DNA from: Prosopocoilus inquinatus
Lineage: Eukaryota > Arthropoda > Insecta > Coleoptera > Lucanidae
Reading direction: 5' to 3'
Assembly: GCA_036172665.1 (NCBI GenBank)
Contig: CM069869.1
Coordinates: forward strand, 5,518,001 to 5,582,000
DNA: 64,000 nt
Shown here: positions 22,688 to 34,136 of the stretch, in pieces
How the letters are laid out: each line of letters opens with the position of its first letter
Position numbering within the stretch: the stretch's first letter is position 1
The notes under the pieces: generated by a model
Database searches by the model: none
The model's input: the letters and a program-made list of their open reading frames with translations, nothing else
Told to the model about the DNA's origin: nothing
Made by a program: the position numbers and the translations under genes

Positions 22688-22890
22688 ATTTTTCTTAATT
22701 ACAATATTGACGTTTTTTAGCCTATTCGACCGGTCCTTCTGTTTTATTTTATCGATAAATTAACAAATATTAGTTAATTTAATTAATAAATTAGAAAATA
22801 ACAAAATAATGTACAAATTAAGAATAATAAGTATTAAATTAGAAAATAACAGAAAACAATGAACAAATTAACATGACAATGAACCATTGG

Positions 22891-23722
22891 GTTCAATGTC
22901 ATCGCCGATTTGTTGTCGCCAATTCACCGTCCCCGATTCGTCGTAGGTACAATTCACCGCCGGAAAACTCACCTTCGGTAAATTCGCCGTCAGCGATTAA
23001 AGTTTTAAATCCAGGTACATATCCAAATAATAATATACCGATAATTATATTTAAATAAAATAAAGAAGTTAACATAATTAATGGAAAATAAAATAATTTG
23101 TTATTAATTAAATGTGATACATAGATAAAGAAACAGACAAAAAATTTGGTCTTCCAGGAAGTATTTCTTATTCTTCAGGGTGTTCGTAAAATCCCTCCAA
23201 TTCTTCTTTTTTATATTTTCCGATTCTAATCAAAATCATATTGATTATCATATCAATCAAAATCACTACACATCAAAAGTCGACTGCTTTCAAAATATTG
23301 ATTCATGAAAGCTCGTCATTTAAAATTATAAATTGAAAAAGGGGTTCCATTAAAAAAAAAATAGAATTATGATTATGTGTACGTACAGCACCAATTTTTT
23401 CGTAATTTTGTGTCTTACGGTAGTCGCACTGTAATTAGGAATTTATTTTAACTTGAAATAGAAAAACAATAGTAAAGTCCATTTTAATTTACTTGAAACG
23501 TACTGAAATTATAGTTATTTTCTTCAATTCGTAGGTATAACTTGGATATTATCTAAAATGGTCAGAAAGTGTTTTAAAGCTTATCAAGCTAAATAAAGCA
23601 GTAACATGGGACGGCGAATTGGGCGGACGGTAAATTGGATCGACGACGAATTAGTTCTACGACGAATTGGCGACGGTGAATCGGCGACGGCGAGTTGGCG
23701 ACGGCGAATCGTCCCATCCCCT
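22891..23722. mobile_element. Candidate Mutator-like MITE with mini-repeat TIRs
   Basis: The 10-bp direct repeat GAACCATTGG flanks the element exactly (22881-22890 and 23723-23732). Inside it, both ends are ~110-bp inverted arrays of 12-15-bp words such as TTCGCCGTCGCCAA and TCACCGTC (22895-22995; inverse at 23605-23720). The interior is AT-rich and non-coding. A 9-11-bp target duplication with long TIRs is typical of Mutator-like elements; the family is inferred from that alone. Confidence 0.7.
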
Positions 23723-23732
23723 GAACCATTGG

Positions 23733-26637
23733 ATCTAGAAAAATTATATTAAGTATGCAAACTGTTTTTCAGCTTCTTGTAAATACTTCTTACTTCTTGT
23801 AATCTTGACGCCAAAAGACAGTTTTGGTTGATTTCTCCTATTAGGTGTGTCACGTCAAGTAACTTTTCATTATTAAAATCTTTTCTGTCTTATTTTTCCA
23901 TTTAAATTTGAGTTTCAGAATAAAATCAAAATATTATGTTTTTATAATCCGCCCGGTTATTTTAAGTTACTTTTTGTTATATGAAAAGTGCTCCATAAAT
24001 TGTTATCAAATAATGATTATTCGTTCACGATTCAAGTTACGTATCTCTTTTGATAATTTTTAGGTGTATTAATACTTTAATATCAATCAATTAGTGAATA
24101 GTAAATATGAATCATCATTCTAGCCTCCAAGGTTTGACGCTTCCACGGAACAATTACAAACATTTTTTTCCCCTTATTTCGAGATAAACTATTCGGATTT
24201 AAAAATTTCCCCGTTAATATTGAAACAGCCTGCGAAGAGAATTATTTTTTTAATTCAATCGGGTTTTAAAAAATAAATGATAGAGTAGTAAATTCCATTT
24301 AAGTTTTTTAAAGTACTCTTCAAGATGAATCTGTAGCTGTGCGGTTTGAGAATTTTTGATTTGTTCAGTTTCAAGATATTTAAAAAATATTCGCTAGTGA
24401 TAGCCAAATTATCAGCTCGACCTTGATCAGTGATCATTATCTTTGTTTTCCTTGAAATTAACTTCGACATCATTTTCCATCCTCCCTTCGTTATTTTCTT
24501 TTCCACATTCCACCTTCATCACTTTTGCTATTTACAGTTACACCCAAATATTCAAACTGTTTTACTTTTTCGCAAATACCGCTCCTTATCATCATCATAT
24601 CATTATAAACTTTATGAATTCATGGAGATTAAATATTAATTAAAAGACAAGTGAAATGTCGAGGATGAGCTCAACGATTTTCCTTTGACCAATTTTGACT
24701 TTTGGTAAAATCGTCGGGAGCAACCTTTTCACTCTTGAGGAGCGCCCTCAAGTGCCCGATTTGATGTATTTCATCCCGGTCCTATTCACCTTGGTCGGAA
24801 ACCTTTATCTATTATTCGTTCTTTACGTTCGTCAGCACTCGATCTACCATTTTGAAAATGGAAGACCTGACAAAATAATATAACAAAAAATCGATGTATA
24901 CAAAGTGTCGAATATAAAATGAATAGAAGGAGACGCACTTTGAACTCAAATTTAAATAATAAAAAAAGAAAAAAACGAAAATAGGAACAGTTTTTAAAAG
25001 TGACGTGGTTGACATGACAGTAACCATCGCCGCTGCGGTGATACAACCAGTATACTATTTCGGAAGGAGAAAGACCTACAGGAGATTAACCCTAAAGATA
25101 CACGAGGTGGTCATAGTGAAGGAGGAAGAGGTGGTCTACGCCAAACCATATAAAGATTTCATCATATAATGACTCCAACAAACCTTATTTTTACTCTGAT
25201 TAACACCATAAGGATTCCGAAAACGAGAAACTAGGCTTGACGTCATGCAAAGCTTCGTCAACAGCGAACTTCTAGGCAAAATCCAGAGGCAATATTTTTG
25301 TCAATTGCTAGTTAACCTGAAGCTACAAGCAGGAATGCTAAGACGCTCCAAACCTATATGAAAATATCAAAAAGGGCAATGGTCTCTTCAAAGTGAATAC
25401 ACCGGCGACGCTCCTCATGAATTTCTTCATTTTTATTACCACCACGCATTACAGGATTCATCGTAGCTTTCATGTTTTATAGAACAGCTCCTTTCGGTTT
25501 CTCCTTTCTTCTCGATTTTCTTTTTTTTTGTCCTTAGTATAAGAAAAAGATAGTAGATGGACCTGGACCTTACAGGTAAGTAAGGTCAAATTAAACCCTT
25601 TGCCCCTATTTACTAAAACCTCAACTCATGCAAGACATGCACACCAATAACCCAAAATGCTTCTGCAAATGGAACCCTCTCAAGCCTTTTACTTTTTCTG
25701 TCTTCTCACTTCCGTTAACGTCTGGAAACCCTGATTATATTTAAATGAAATAATTTTTGTAGCTGGAGACAGATTTATCTGGAACAGTACTTTAAAAAAC
25801 CTAAAAGAACTTTTGCTACAAAATAATTAGGGAAGGCAATATTTGAACACCTTTAAATTAACATGGAATTTCCTATGTTGCATTCATTAATGCAGCACCC
25901 TGTATAATTTAAAATAATCAAAAAGACAATTTAAACTCTTTTATGGTTTTAACCAGGGAACAGCGAAAGCTTACCCTTTATTCTAGATAAGTTAATTTCA
26001 GTTCGGATTTTAAATTTGGTTGCTAATGTGAAACAGCCTGTAGATAGATTTTTTATATCGAGTTCAGATTTTTAATAAATAAAATACAATCATCGGAAAG
26101 AATTAAATTAACAAAGAAAGGTAAATTAGGGTTTGGGCAGCACCTTTTATATGTGGTTATTTTTTTATTCTAGATCAACTCGCTCAGGTTTTCATGATGG
26201 TAAGTCCCAGTTCTTTACCGATGCCCATGAAAGACGAAACCATTTTAACGTGTAAAATGAACATATCCCCAGACAGATTTCGGTGTAGACATTACCCTGT
26301 CTCGATGGAACAGGATACAACCCCAACTACCACTTGGTGTTAACACAAAAAGAAGTACAAATTTGTAAAAGTAGTGTACTAATCTAAACAATTGTTCTGT
26401 CAAACAAATATTCATGACAAGTGTTTTCCTATTTTCTAGCAAACGGCAACGTAATTTTAAATTTTATTTTTTTAAATTATTTTAATATTTTCAAAGTAAA
26501 GGAAAATAGGAATTAGTTTAACAGGAACATATTCAATTACTTTGAACACAAAATAAAACATATTAATTGATTTATCATCTAACTGAAACAGAAAAGCCGG
26601 ACGGAAAGGCTAAATAACGCTAATATTGAAACAAAAA
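23733..26637. other. Unassigned AT-rich DNA
   Basis: 2.9 kb without recognisable genes or arrays. GAAACAGCCTG words near 24230 and 26029 look superficially ribozyme-like but lack the rest of the core. Open frames around 24255-25046 are short and have no family signature. Confidence 0.4.
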
Positions 26638-27213
26638 AACATTTCATTGCTGTCTTGCGATTTCTTCAGTTCAGATAAAAACATTTGGCGTTTTATGAAA
26701 GCTCATTAAGACAATGTTTCAAAAGAGTTTAGATATACAGGGTGTTCCATTTGAAAATTTTGAGAAAAATTAACTTTTTCAAAACTCAACACCCTGTACA
26801 CATAATAACTAATAAATTGAATCTGTTATGAAATTTCTGTAGATAAGACATTGTATTGACTACCTACAAAAATTTACCATGAAGTGTAAATAAATAATCA
26901 AACTATAAGAGCTCAAAGAGCAATTTTTTATACCCTATCATTAATATCTTAAAAACTCTTAAATAAAACTTCCGAAATTTTTGGTTAATACCTACTCGTT
27001 ATGCGTACTTTCGAAATATGTTAAAAATATAGTGGTGTTCCATTTAAAAAAATATAACTTTGGTATGGCTCTCAGTTACTGAACATCCTGTATAGCCAAA
27101 AATAATTTTATAAAACAGAGCTGACTGAGTTACACCTCAGCTAGTTTGAATTTCTTTTCGAGTTTGTATACTTTAGACGGTAGAGAAGACCGCGGCACTC
27201 GGTGGACACCCTG
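26638..27213. repeat. Right member of an inverted repeat pair, expanded
   Basis: Inverse of 22413-22687, ending GGTGGACACCCTG next to TA (27214-27215). It contains an extra ~300 bp (about 26734-27040) bounded by CAGGGTGTTCCATTT-type words, including a short inverted pair TACAGGGTGTT / AACACCCTGTA at about 26738-26800. This looks like a nested mini-element. Confidence 0.8.
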
Positions 27214-27215
27214 TA

Positions 27216-28190
27216 TATTACTACGTTTATGTCGTAGCTGTATTATGTAATCCGCTTAGTTTTAGCATGATTTAGCATAATCAATCCCATTTATAATTCG
27301 CGACGTTTATATTAATCAAAACTTTAATGAATTCGATTGAAAATGAGAACAACTTGACGAAGATGCGACGGAAGGAAAAAATTTTTGTGTCTTTAACTTT
27401 TTTTTACATTGGATAAGATAATTGTACCTAATTTCATATTTGTTTAAATTTGTTTTCTGTGACTGAGTTAAAAAAAAAAAACATGCCAGTAACAAGAGAT
27501 AAAAAGACGAACCTTTCCTTCAGATTTTTCCTTAAATATCTTAACCGATTTTTTTAACGTCAGCAATGTTCTCCAAAAAATGCACCCTCCAAACAAAACG
27601 AAACGAAGTTAGCTTTACTGTAATTATAAACAAGGATACCCCCGCCCGTAAACAATTCCGAGCTTTTATATCGATGTTGGGTTCATTTAATCTTACAGCG
27701 CCGGCATTTGATTGTTTCCCGGCCGGGTTGAGGCCTTTTTGTTTTCGATCAGTTATCGTCTCTGATCGTGCTGCGTGCTTGATGCCTTTTTGAATGTTCT
27801 GTTGAAGACGTGTTAAACCCGCCGTTGTGAATGAATTATAAAGCGCATCGCTGTTGTAGTCCCCGTAGTGTAGGGACCGTCTATCGGTTCTGTGACTTGT
27901 GCCACGCCATTTCTTCAGCTTGTTGTTTACGGCAAGATGCGCGACATGTTGATTCTCCACTTTGTTGCTTATTTGTTTCCTACGTGAGTTTACTGCTTGC
28001 GGTTGTTTGTTTCCTTCACATTTTCTTCCTTCTAGCAAGTAGTCCCGGACAGATTTTAATGTCGATTCCGCTTAATACCGAATGTGCTTATGTTTCGGAT
28101 AACCGTGGCGATATATCGCCAAATGAGCTATTTTTGGTAACAATTTGACTTCGAATTTTTATTTTATTTATTTGTAACTGACAATTCTAA
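27216..28190. other. Unassigned DNA with a 165-codon minus-strand open frame (27541-28038)
   Basis: The open frame is long for this composition but is matched by open frames on the plus strand (27566-27793, 27831-28148). It shows no domain, signal peptide or repeat that I recognise. I do not call it a gene. The region is GC-richer than its flanks. Confidence 0.3.
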
Positions 28191-28199
28191 AAAGTACGG

Positions 28200-29300
28200 A
28201 AAAATTAAGTTTGGTTTTGGTTTAGTTATATTTATTTAATTTTTGCTTGGCTTGAATACAACCAGGTTGGGTTATGTTGACATTCAGATTGCTTTAGTTT
28301 TATGTTAATTGAGTTTCAGTGTTTAACATTTTTTATACTTTTAATTTTTCTTGCAATTTTTAATTTTAATTTGACTTAAATGAACTTAGGGACATCAGTT
28401 GGATTCGATTGACCTTGACGTTAGTTGAACTTCGTTTTAATTGATTGTTAATTTTCTAGAAATGTATGCTTTTAATTTTTCCTGTAATTTTTACTCTTTC
28501 ACTGGTGCTAGATGAAGTGAAGTTGATGTCAGTTAGGTTGGATTGACCTTGAGATTTGTTAAGCTTGAATTTAATCCATATATCATTTTTTTAAATTTAT
28601 TATTTTTTTGATTTTGGACTTGTGGACAATGGGGTGCAATATAATACAAACCAAACTGACTCAGAGTAGAAAGTGCAATAATCTTCTTTAAATCATAATA
28701 AGTTGTGTGAGTTCAGTTGACCTTGAGATTTGTTGGCGTTCATTTTAAATTTTTTACTAGGGTTGAATGGAATTAGGTTGAGTACAATTGGGTTGGGGTT
28801 TGACGTCGAAATTTTTCTTTTAATTTCATTTTTACTTCATTTTTTTATTGCTTTGGATTTTAAATTTTTTGCTTGGGTTGACTAGATTCGAATTTAGTAG
28901 CTGGGTCGAGTTTGATTGATCTTGACAAAGGTCGAACTTCGCTTCAATCGTTTCTTACATTTTTAAAGTTTTTACTTTTGCCTTTTTTGCATTTCAATTG
29001 AATATAGTTAGGTTGAGTTCAGTTGAGTTGAGTTGACCTTGAGATTTGTTGAAGTTCGTTTTCACACTTATTTATTTTTAATTGTTTTAATATTTCTTTT
29101 TCTTAATCTTTTACTTGGGTTAAATGAAGTTAGGCTGAGTTGAATTGGATGGACAATACATTTTGTTTTAAATTTTTCTGTCTACTTTAAATCTTTTTAT
29201 TTTATTTTAAATTTTTTGCTTAGGTTACATAAAGTTGAGTTCAGTTGTTGGATCGAGTTTGGTTGACCTTGAGATTGTTCCAGCTGCGCTTTAATCGTTT
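28200..29300. repeat. Degenerate tandem repeat region
   Basis: The phrase GTTGACCTTGAGATTTGTTG and variants recur near 28421, 28546, 28717, 28916, 29035 and 29265. Each is followed by AACTTCGTTTTAAT-like and TTTTTAATTTTT-like blocks and a GGGTTGAATGAAGTTAGG-like block. Spacing varies from about 120 to 230 bp, so the array is old and partly deleted. No coding capacity. Confidence 0.7.
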
Positions 29301-30604
29301 AATTAACATATTTTGGCACCCCTCTTGCATCGGCGCCTTGCTTATCTTGCTTACTGCCTCCCGCCGGGCCTGCGTAGTCAGGATTTTATGGTTTTGTGAT
29401 CATACAGAATCTATTTACACTGTTGTTGTCCCACATATTACAAATTTTACTAGTTTTTTTTTTTTTTGTTAACTGTTAACTGTCAGTTTAATTGGCTCCA
29501 GTCGGTGAACGAATTGCCCTAATTTTGGAGTTTTCTCTTTTTTTTGGCATTTCAAGAACATTTTGGTCTTGCGCGCTTCGCGCCATAATTCATTAAATTA
29601 TTTAGATGATGATGAGAGGGTGTAAGCAACGCGAGAGTACTCACGCCGATGCGCCATCGCCCTTTGGTTTAGGCCTTGTAAAATATAATTGTGCTAATTC
29701 CACCCCCAACACAGGTTCTTCTTTATTTTTGTGGTTCAATTTGCTCAGGGGAATAAGATTAATAGTGAATGAATATTAACTATTACCTAGTCATTTATGC
29801 ATTTTAATTTGCGAATCGATTTAAACGACTGTCCCACTTAATCAAACCGAAGCTATTTAGTTTCGCACGCGTTTACGCATTTCGTGTCGAACGTAATGAG
29901 ATCGTTATCCTTTCATTTAGTAACCTCCATTAAAGAAAAAAAGGAAAGAGTATCCGTAATGATTGCGAAGAACGGCCGGCTCTTATCACATTCAATCTAA
30001 ATTGTTAATTAAGAACGTCTCATCGGAACACTAAAACCATAATGCTCGATTAATTCCCGTCTTGCCATGTGATGTAACGTAAACGTATCGGCAGCAGCGT
30101 ACGGCGTACCGCGGAATGCAGCGATTATGTAACATTACGTAAAGGAAAGGGAAAGTAGACCGCGTCCCGCATTCGGATCTTTACTTACCGGGTCTTTCTT
30201 CCGGGGCTACACTTTGCTGACCCACTACCAGGGCGGCGCAAAAATGCGCGAACTGTAATAATTTAATTGATATGGCGCAATTAGGCTTGAATAACGATTG
30301 GATAACGATTATGTAGACTGGTTTTGCGATAAATTTTGTAATTACGGGCGTTTCAAACGGAACTGCTGAATTAATTATGTCACAATTGAATGGGTTTTGT
30401 TCGGACAAGGCATATCCTGAGTCAGTTACTCGCTGATTGCTTTTGCGGTTTTAAAGGAAGTCCAGTCTTAAAAGGTTTATTGCAGGTACCGTAAATGAAT
30501 TGTTACGAAACGGGTAATTGGTAATTATTATCTTCTGTTTCGCTCTTGTTCTTTTCTTTGTCGCTGTTAACCTTCCAAGGTGCGATTTTTTAATTTTTAA
30601 TTAA
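29301..30604. other. Unassigned DNA
   Basis: No gene recognised. 29870-30180 is CpG-richer (GCAGCGTACGGCGTACCGCG near 30090) and could be a conserved non-coding or regulatory block, but nothing in the sequence proves it. Confidence 0.35.
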
Positions 30605-30990
30605 TTTTAATCTCTAATTAACATTCAGTTTGATTTTGTGGTGGTCACCCCTTCTCTCGGTTTTTGCGGGTCAGTTGTTTTGTGTTGTATACCGTTATAC
30701 TTTTAAAATAAAGCTGTTATAACTTGGACTTACCTGCGTTTTCTTAATTTTTACGCGGAAGGAAAATTGAGTGGCGCCCTTTATTTTAAATTTCGCGAAG
30801 GTTTGACATAATCCCGACCCGTCCCACTGTAGCTGCCGGCGGCATCGAAGTCAAGAAGTTTTCGTCAAAATTAGGACGTACTAATGGAGCATAAAGGATA
30901 TGGAGAGTAATTAGATTTATTTTAAGCAACCGAGGAAGACTACAATAATAATTAGTTTGTTTCTGGAACCCTTTGTTCCAATGCACCCAA
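30605..30990 (+). repeat. LTR-like repeat with PBS-like junction, inverted partner at 35436-35878
   Basis: Matches the reverse complement of 35436-35878. It contains AAAATAAAGCTGTTATAAC (polyadenylation-type AATAAA), a conserved TTTTCTTAATTTTT, then TTGAG followed by TGGCGCCC at 30772-30779. That word fits the first 8 bases of a tRNA primer-binding site, so the piece may be an LTR end plus leader. Downstream it encodes, on the minus strand, VHWNKGFQKQ..LPRLLKIN..LHILYAPL.RPNFD, also present in the partner; I do not recognise that protein. Confidence 0.6.
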
Positions 30991-31430
30991 TTTACAGCAA
31001 TGGGATCACCTCTTTCTCCAGCTATTGTTATGCAAAAATTAGAAAAAAGTATCATTAATTCGTTACCTTTTGATTTAACTTTATATTATAGATATGTTGA
31101 CGATATTTTATTAATTTTACCTCATGATAAAGTTGATTATATTTTAAATAAATTTAATTCTTTTCATAATAGGTTACAATTTACTATATAAAAAGAAAAT
31201 AATAATAATTCCATAAGTTTTTTAGATGTAAATATTATCAGATAAAATAGCGACTTACTATCGCTTTTTGACTTGACATTGCAGTAGGATTGAGTGGCGC
31301 CCTTTATTTTAAATTTTATCAGACAAAATGGTAATTTAATAACAAATTGGTATCATAAAACTACATGGTCAGGTAGATATATTAACTGATATTACTGATA
31401 TTTAACTGATATTTAACCATCCAACATCAC
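30990..31430 (+). pseudogene. Penelope-like element reverse transcriptase fragment
   Basis: Plus strand. TAMGSPLSPAIVMQKLEKSI (from 31001) and YYRYVDDILLILP are the PLE versions of RT motifs 4 and 5 (GSPLSP, YVDD). After a stop at the end of LQFTI come KENNNNSISFLDVNIIR and, past a 67-bp insertion, QNGNLITNWYHKTTWSGRYIN and FNHP, the order found in PLEs. In-frame stops, a ~25-bp local duplication near 31380-31410 and the insertion make it inactive. The rest of the RT and the endonuclease resume 2 kb downstream at 33.4 kb. Confidence 0.82.
31249..31315. mobile_element. 67-bp chimeric insertion inside the PLE RT with 14-bp target duplication
   Basis: TTATCAGATAAAAT (31235-31248) is repeated as TTATCAGACAAAAT (31316-31329), bracketing 67 bp absent from PLE coding sequence. 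The first ~45 bp match the boundary of the hammerhead repeat at 46975-47025 (AGCGAC..TACTATCGCTTTTT, GCAGTAGGAT). The last ~25 bp (TGAGTGGCGCCCTTTATTTT) match the LTR-like repeat at 30770-30795. Confidence 0.75.
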
Positions 31431-33394
31431 AAAGCTTGTGTGAGATTTTATCATATTCATGAATTCCAGAAAGAAAGGTAGCAAGAAGGTAGCATGGCAT
31501 TCCTGAAAATGAAATTAAAACTATGTTTACTTGAGAAGTCTTGGTACAGCATTAAATGCTTGAATCAAGCTTGCGATTCTGAAAATTTTCTCTCGTACTT
31601 TATAGAACACATTGTTTTGTTATCTGATTTTATATTTGACCTTATCATCTTTTATCCAATAAATGATGATTTGATTTTCAGTAGTTATCGAAATATTGCC
31701 CAAAAACACACTGTTGGCACATTCTGTATATTCAAACATAAGAGAAAATTTTGTACATCAACTGATAAATATGAACAGTTAGTTATTACAATTACAGGGT
31801 GGTTCAATATTTTTCTTTCTTTCTTGTACGCACACAATAATATATGAATATTAATATAATTGTCTGAATTATTAAAATTTAACGATTAACGCAAAATGGA
31901 AACTGGAATATGAAAGAGAGAAGGGAAGGTCACAAAAGAAATATCAGCACATGCTTTATTCAGATGCTACACTTTAAGCAACAACAACAACATTCTTCAA
32001 ACTCACCCTCACCCGTCGCGGATGCTTGTTAGGTACACTTTATTTAAATTAAAGTAGGAAAGTATTTGAATTCAACCAGGAAAATTGAAATTGATAAAAG
32101 ATAAATTTTGAATTTGGGAGAATTTCTCGACGAGGAAAATTGAGGCGCGGTATCAAATAAACAAAGTCACGTTCGGAACTGGCTTGGCCTCTCTCTCTCT
32201 CTCTCTTGTAATGTTTTTATATTTCTCTGGGTGACGTGGTTAGCTTAAGCTAATACTGGAAGCTGCGCTGAAGGCGGATGACTTATCATTTTATTAGACT
32301 GCAAGATGCAAGCTTTATCTTTTTTTAACGTAGTACGATCTCATTTCTTAGTATACTTTAAGCTTGACTAATGCTTTCGTTATACATATAAGCTCTCAGC
32401 TGCACGTATTTTATTTTGTATTTTCAAATGAGTCATATTCCGATCTGTTTTTCTAATTTGTTAAAGTAATTAATTAAATTAAGTATAGTATAAAGGAAGG
32501 AATAATAGTAGTAATAATCTGGATTCTTACATCGTCAAATCAATACAACTTCCAGCATTATAAATGCAAAAATTAAAAAAAATCTTATAATGTACTAACT
32601 ACTAATTGGATCTAATAACTTCAATAAAAATTGAAAAACTAATAATATAATTCATTTGCAATGGTATTTGAGTTGCCATGAAGGGGTGGTGACTACAGCT
32701 TTCTGTAATCAAAACAAATGAGTTTGGGCATTTCATAACCAGTGGCGTAACACATGGATCGCAGCGTAACCCGGTGCAAGAAGACAGAAATTAACATTTT
32801 TGTTAAAAAATATTTTCACTAATTTTTAGTAGCTATAATGAAAATGTAAAAAGATAAGAATAACGTACAAAGTCGTCAAGAGTGACTGTTTCAGTTAGCA
32901 ACACCTAATTTTATTTTTTTAAACTATAATTCGCGGAACTTCCGGTTCTTGTCAGCTTAACATTGACAGCCGTCATGTGACAGCATCGGCGGTAAGTATC
33001 ATCTGACATTTCGAATTCAAATTAAAACGCTGAATGATTCTAATTACTTTATTTGAAATCAGTGGTCAAACGAGTTTTGTGATGGGTCAATTCCGGCCAG
33101 CTACCAATGACAAAGCTCGTTTTTAGCGCCAAAACTTCAAAGTACTCCTCCGAAATAAAAAAAACAGAGTATAGCAAAAATTTTGTTACCCAGCGGCTTA
33201 ACTTGTAGTTACGCCACTGTTTGCGACTATACAACGTGAACGTTTTCAAGATCATTGTTTATTATTATTATTATTATTCATTCAAGGCAATTACGGTGTG
33301 AAGATAACTCAACTTCAATAATCTTTTTTATCGAGATTATACCAATTGATATAAAATAATATACCGTAATGATAAGCCAATTAATATTGTGGAT
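31431..33394. other. ~2-kb segment between the two PLE pieces
   Basis: Not PLE coding sequence. It holds a 117-codon open frame (31494-31847) without recognised family, a (CT)n run near 32190-32208, and an ATT run near 33260-33284. It probably represents one or more later insertions, but termini were not found. Confidence 0.4.
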
Positions 33395-34136
33395 AAAATA
33401 TTAAACGGAAACGCTACTTTAAAGCTAGTTAATTCCTATCAACCAAAAAGTTACAAAATTTCAACTGTTATTAGTTTAACTGACCGTGCAGTATTACTTT
33501 CAGACAAATTATTTATAACTTAAAATTTAAATTTAATTAAAATTCTTATTCAAAATTCTTACCCTGAAAAGCTTGTTGACTCAGTAATAAATAATCGTTT
33601 AAAGCATTAAAAAATGTTGATATATCTAGCAATTCACAAAAAAAAATCAGGAAATAAATACATACACCTTATATAGAACCTTTACATGATTCTTATAAAC
33701 ATTTTTTCAAAATTTAATTTACATTTACCCAGTAAATCTTCTCATAATTTTAACATAATTTTTACTAATTTTAAAACAAAAACACCTAAATTTCAAACTC
33801 CAAATGTAGTTTATCAGGTAAATTGTCAAATTTGTAACTCAGCTTATATAGGTGAAATTAGCCAAAATTAAAAAAAAAAGGTTAGATCTGCATAAATATT
33901 ATATCCAAAAAAAGAATGAGAGTCATTCAATGTTAGTAGAACATTCACTTTTAACTAAACATATTTTTGATTTTGAAAATGCTAAAATTCTTTATCAGGA
34001 GCCTAACACGTTTAAACGTAGATTTATTGAAATGTGTAAAATAAAAATGTGTAATAATTCAATTAATAAAAGAACAGATTTTGCAAATATGAACGATATA
34101 TTTTGTAGTTTTCTAAGTTCATTAAATGAGACATAA
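33395..34136 (+). pseudogene. Penelope-like element: RT C-terminus and GIY-YIG endonuclease
   Basis: Plus strand with several stops and one frameshift. NSYQPKSYKISTVISLTDRA then LLSDKLF and NSYPEKLVDSVINNRLK are the end of the PLE RT. Then come KYIHL, a linker, and the GIY-YIG domain: VVYQVNCQICNSAYIGE (about 33808-33858), DLHKYYI, MLVEHSL..FDFENAKIL, and FIEMCKIKM.NNSINKRTDF ending at 34136. The C-X2-C just before the YIG motif is the PLE hallmark. Its first residues overlap in RT position with the end of the 31.4-kb fragment, so both pieces could derive from one copy split by the 2-kb segment. Confidence 0.82.

Noticed and set aside
24230..24242. GAAACAGCCTG words (also near 26029) as further hammerheads
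   Set aside because: No CTGANGA upstream, no stem II, and the GTC triplet is absent.
24695..25046. Hydrophobic open frames (62-86 residues) on both strands
   Set aside because: Short, overlapping, without family signature; could be chance.
22417..27211. A single confirmed 4.8-kb transposon
   Set aside because: No transposase is seen inside and the two ends could be separate MITE copies in opposite orientation; left as a finding rather than an element call.
27541..28148. 165-residue minus-strand open frame opposite two plus-strand frames
   Set aside because: No family signature and competing frames; described as unassigned rather than called a gene.
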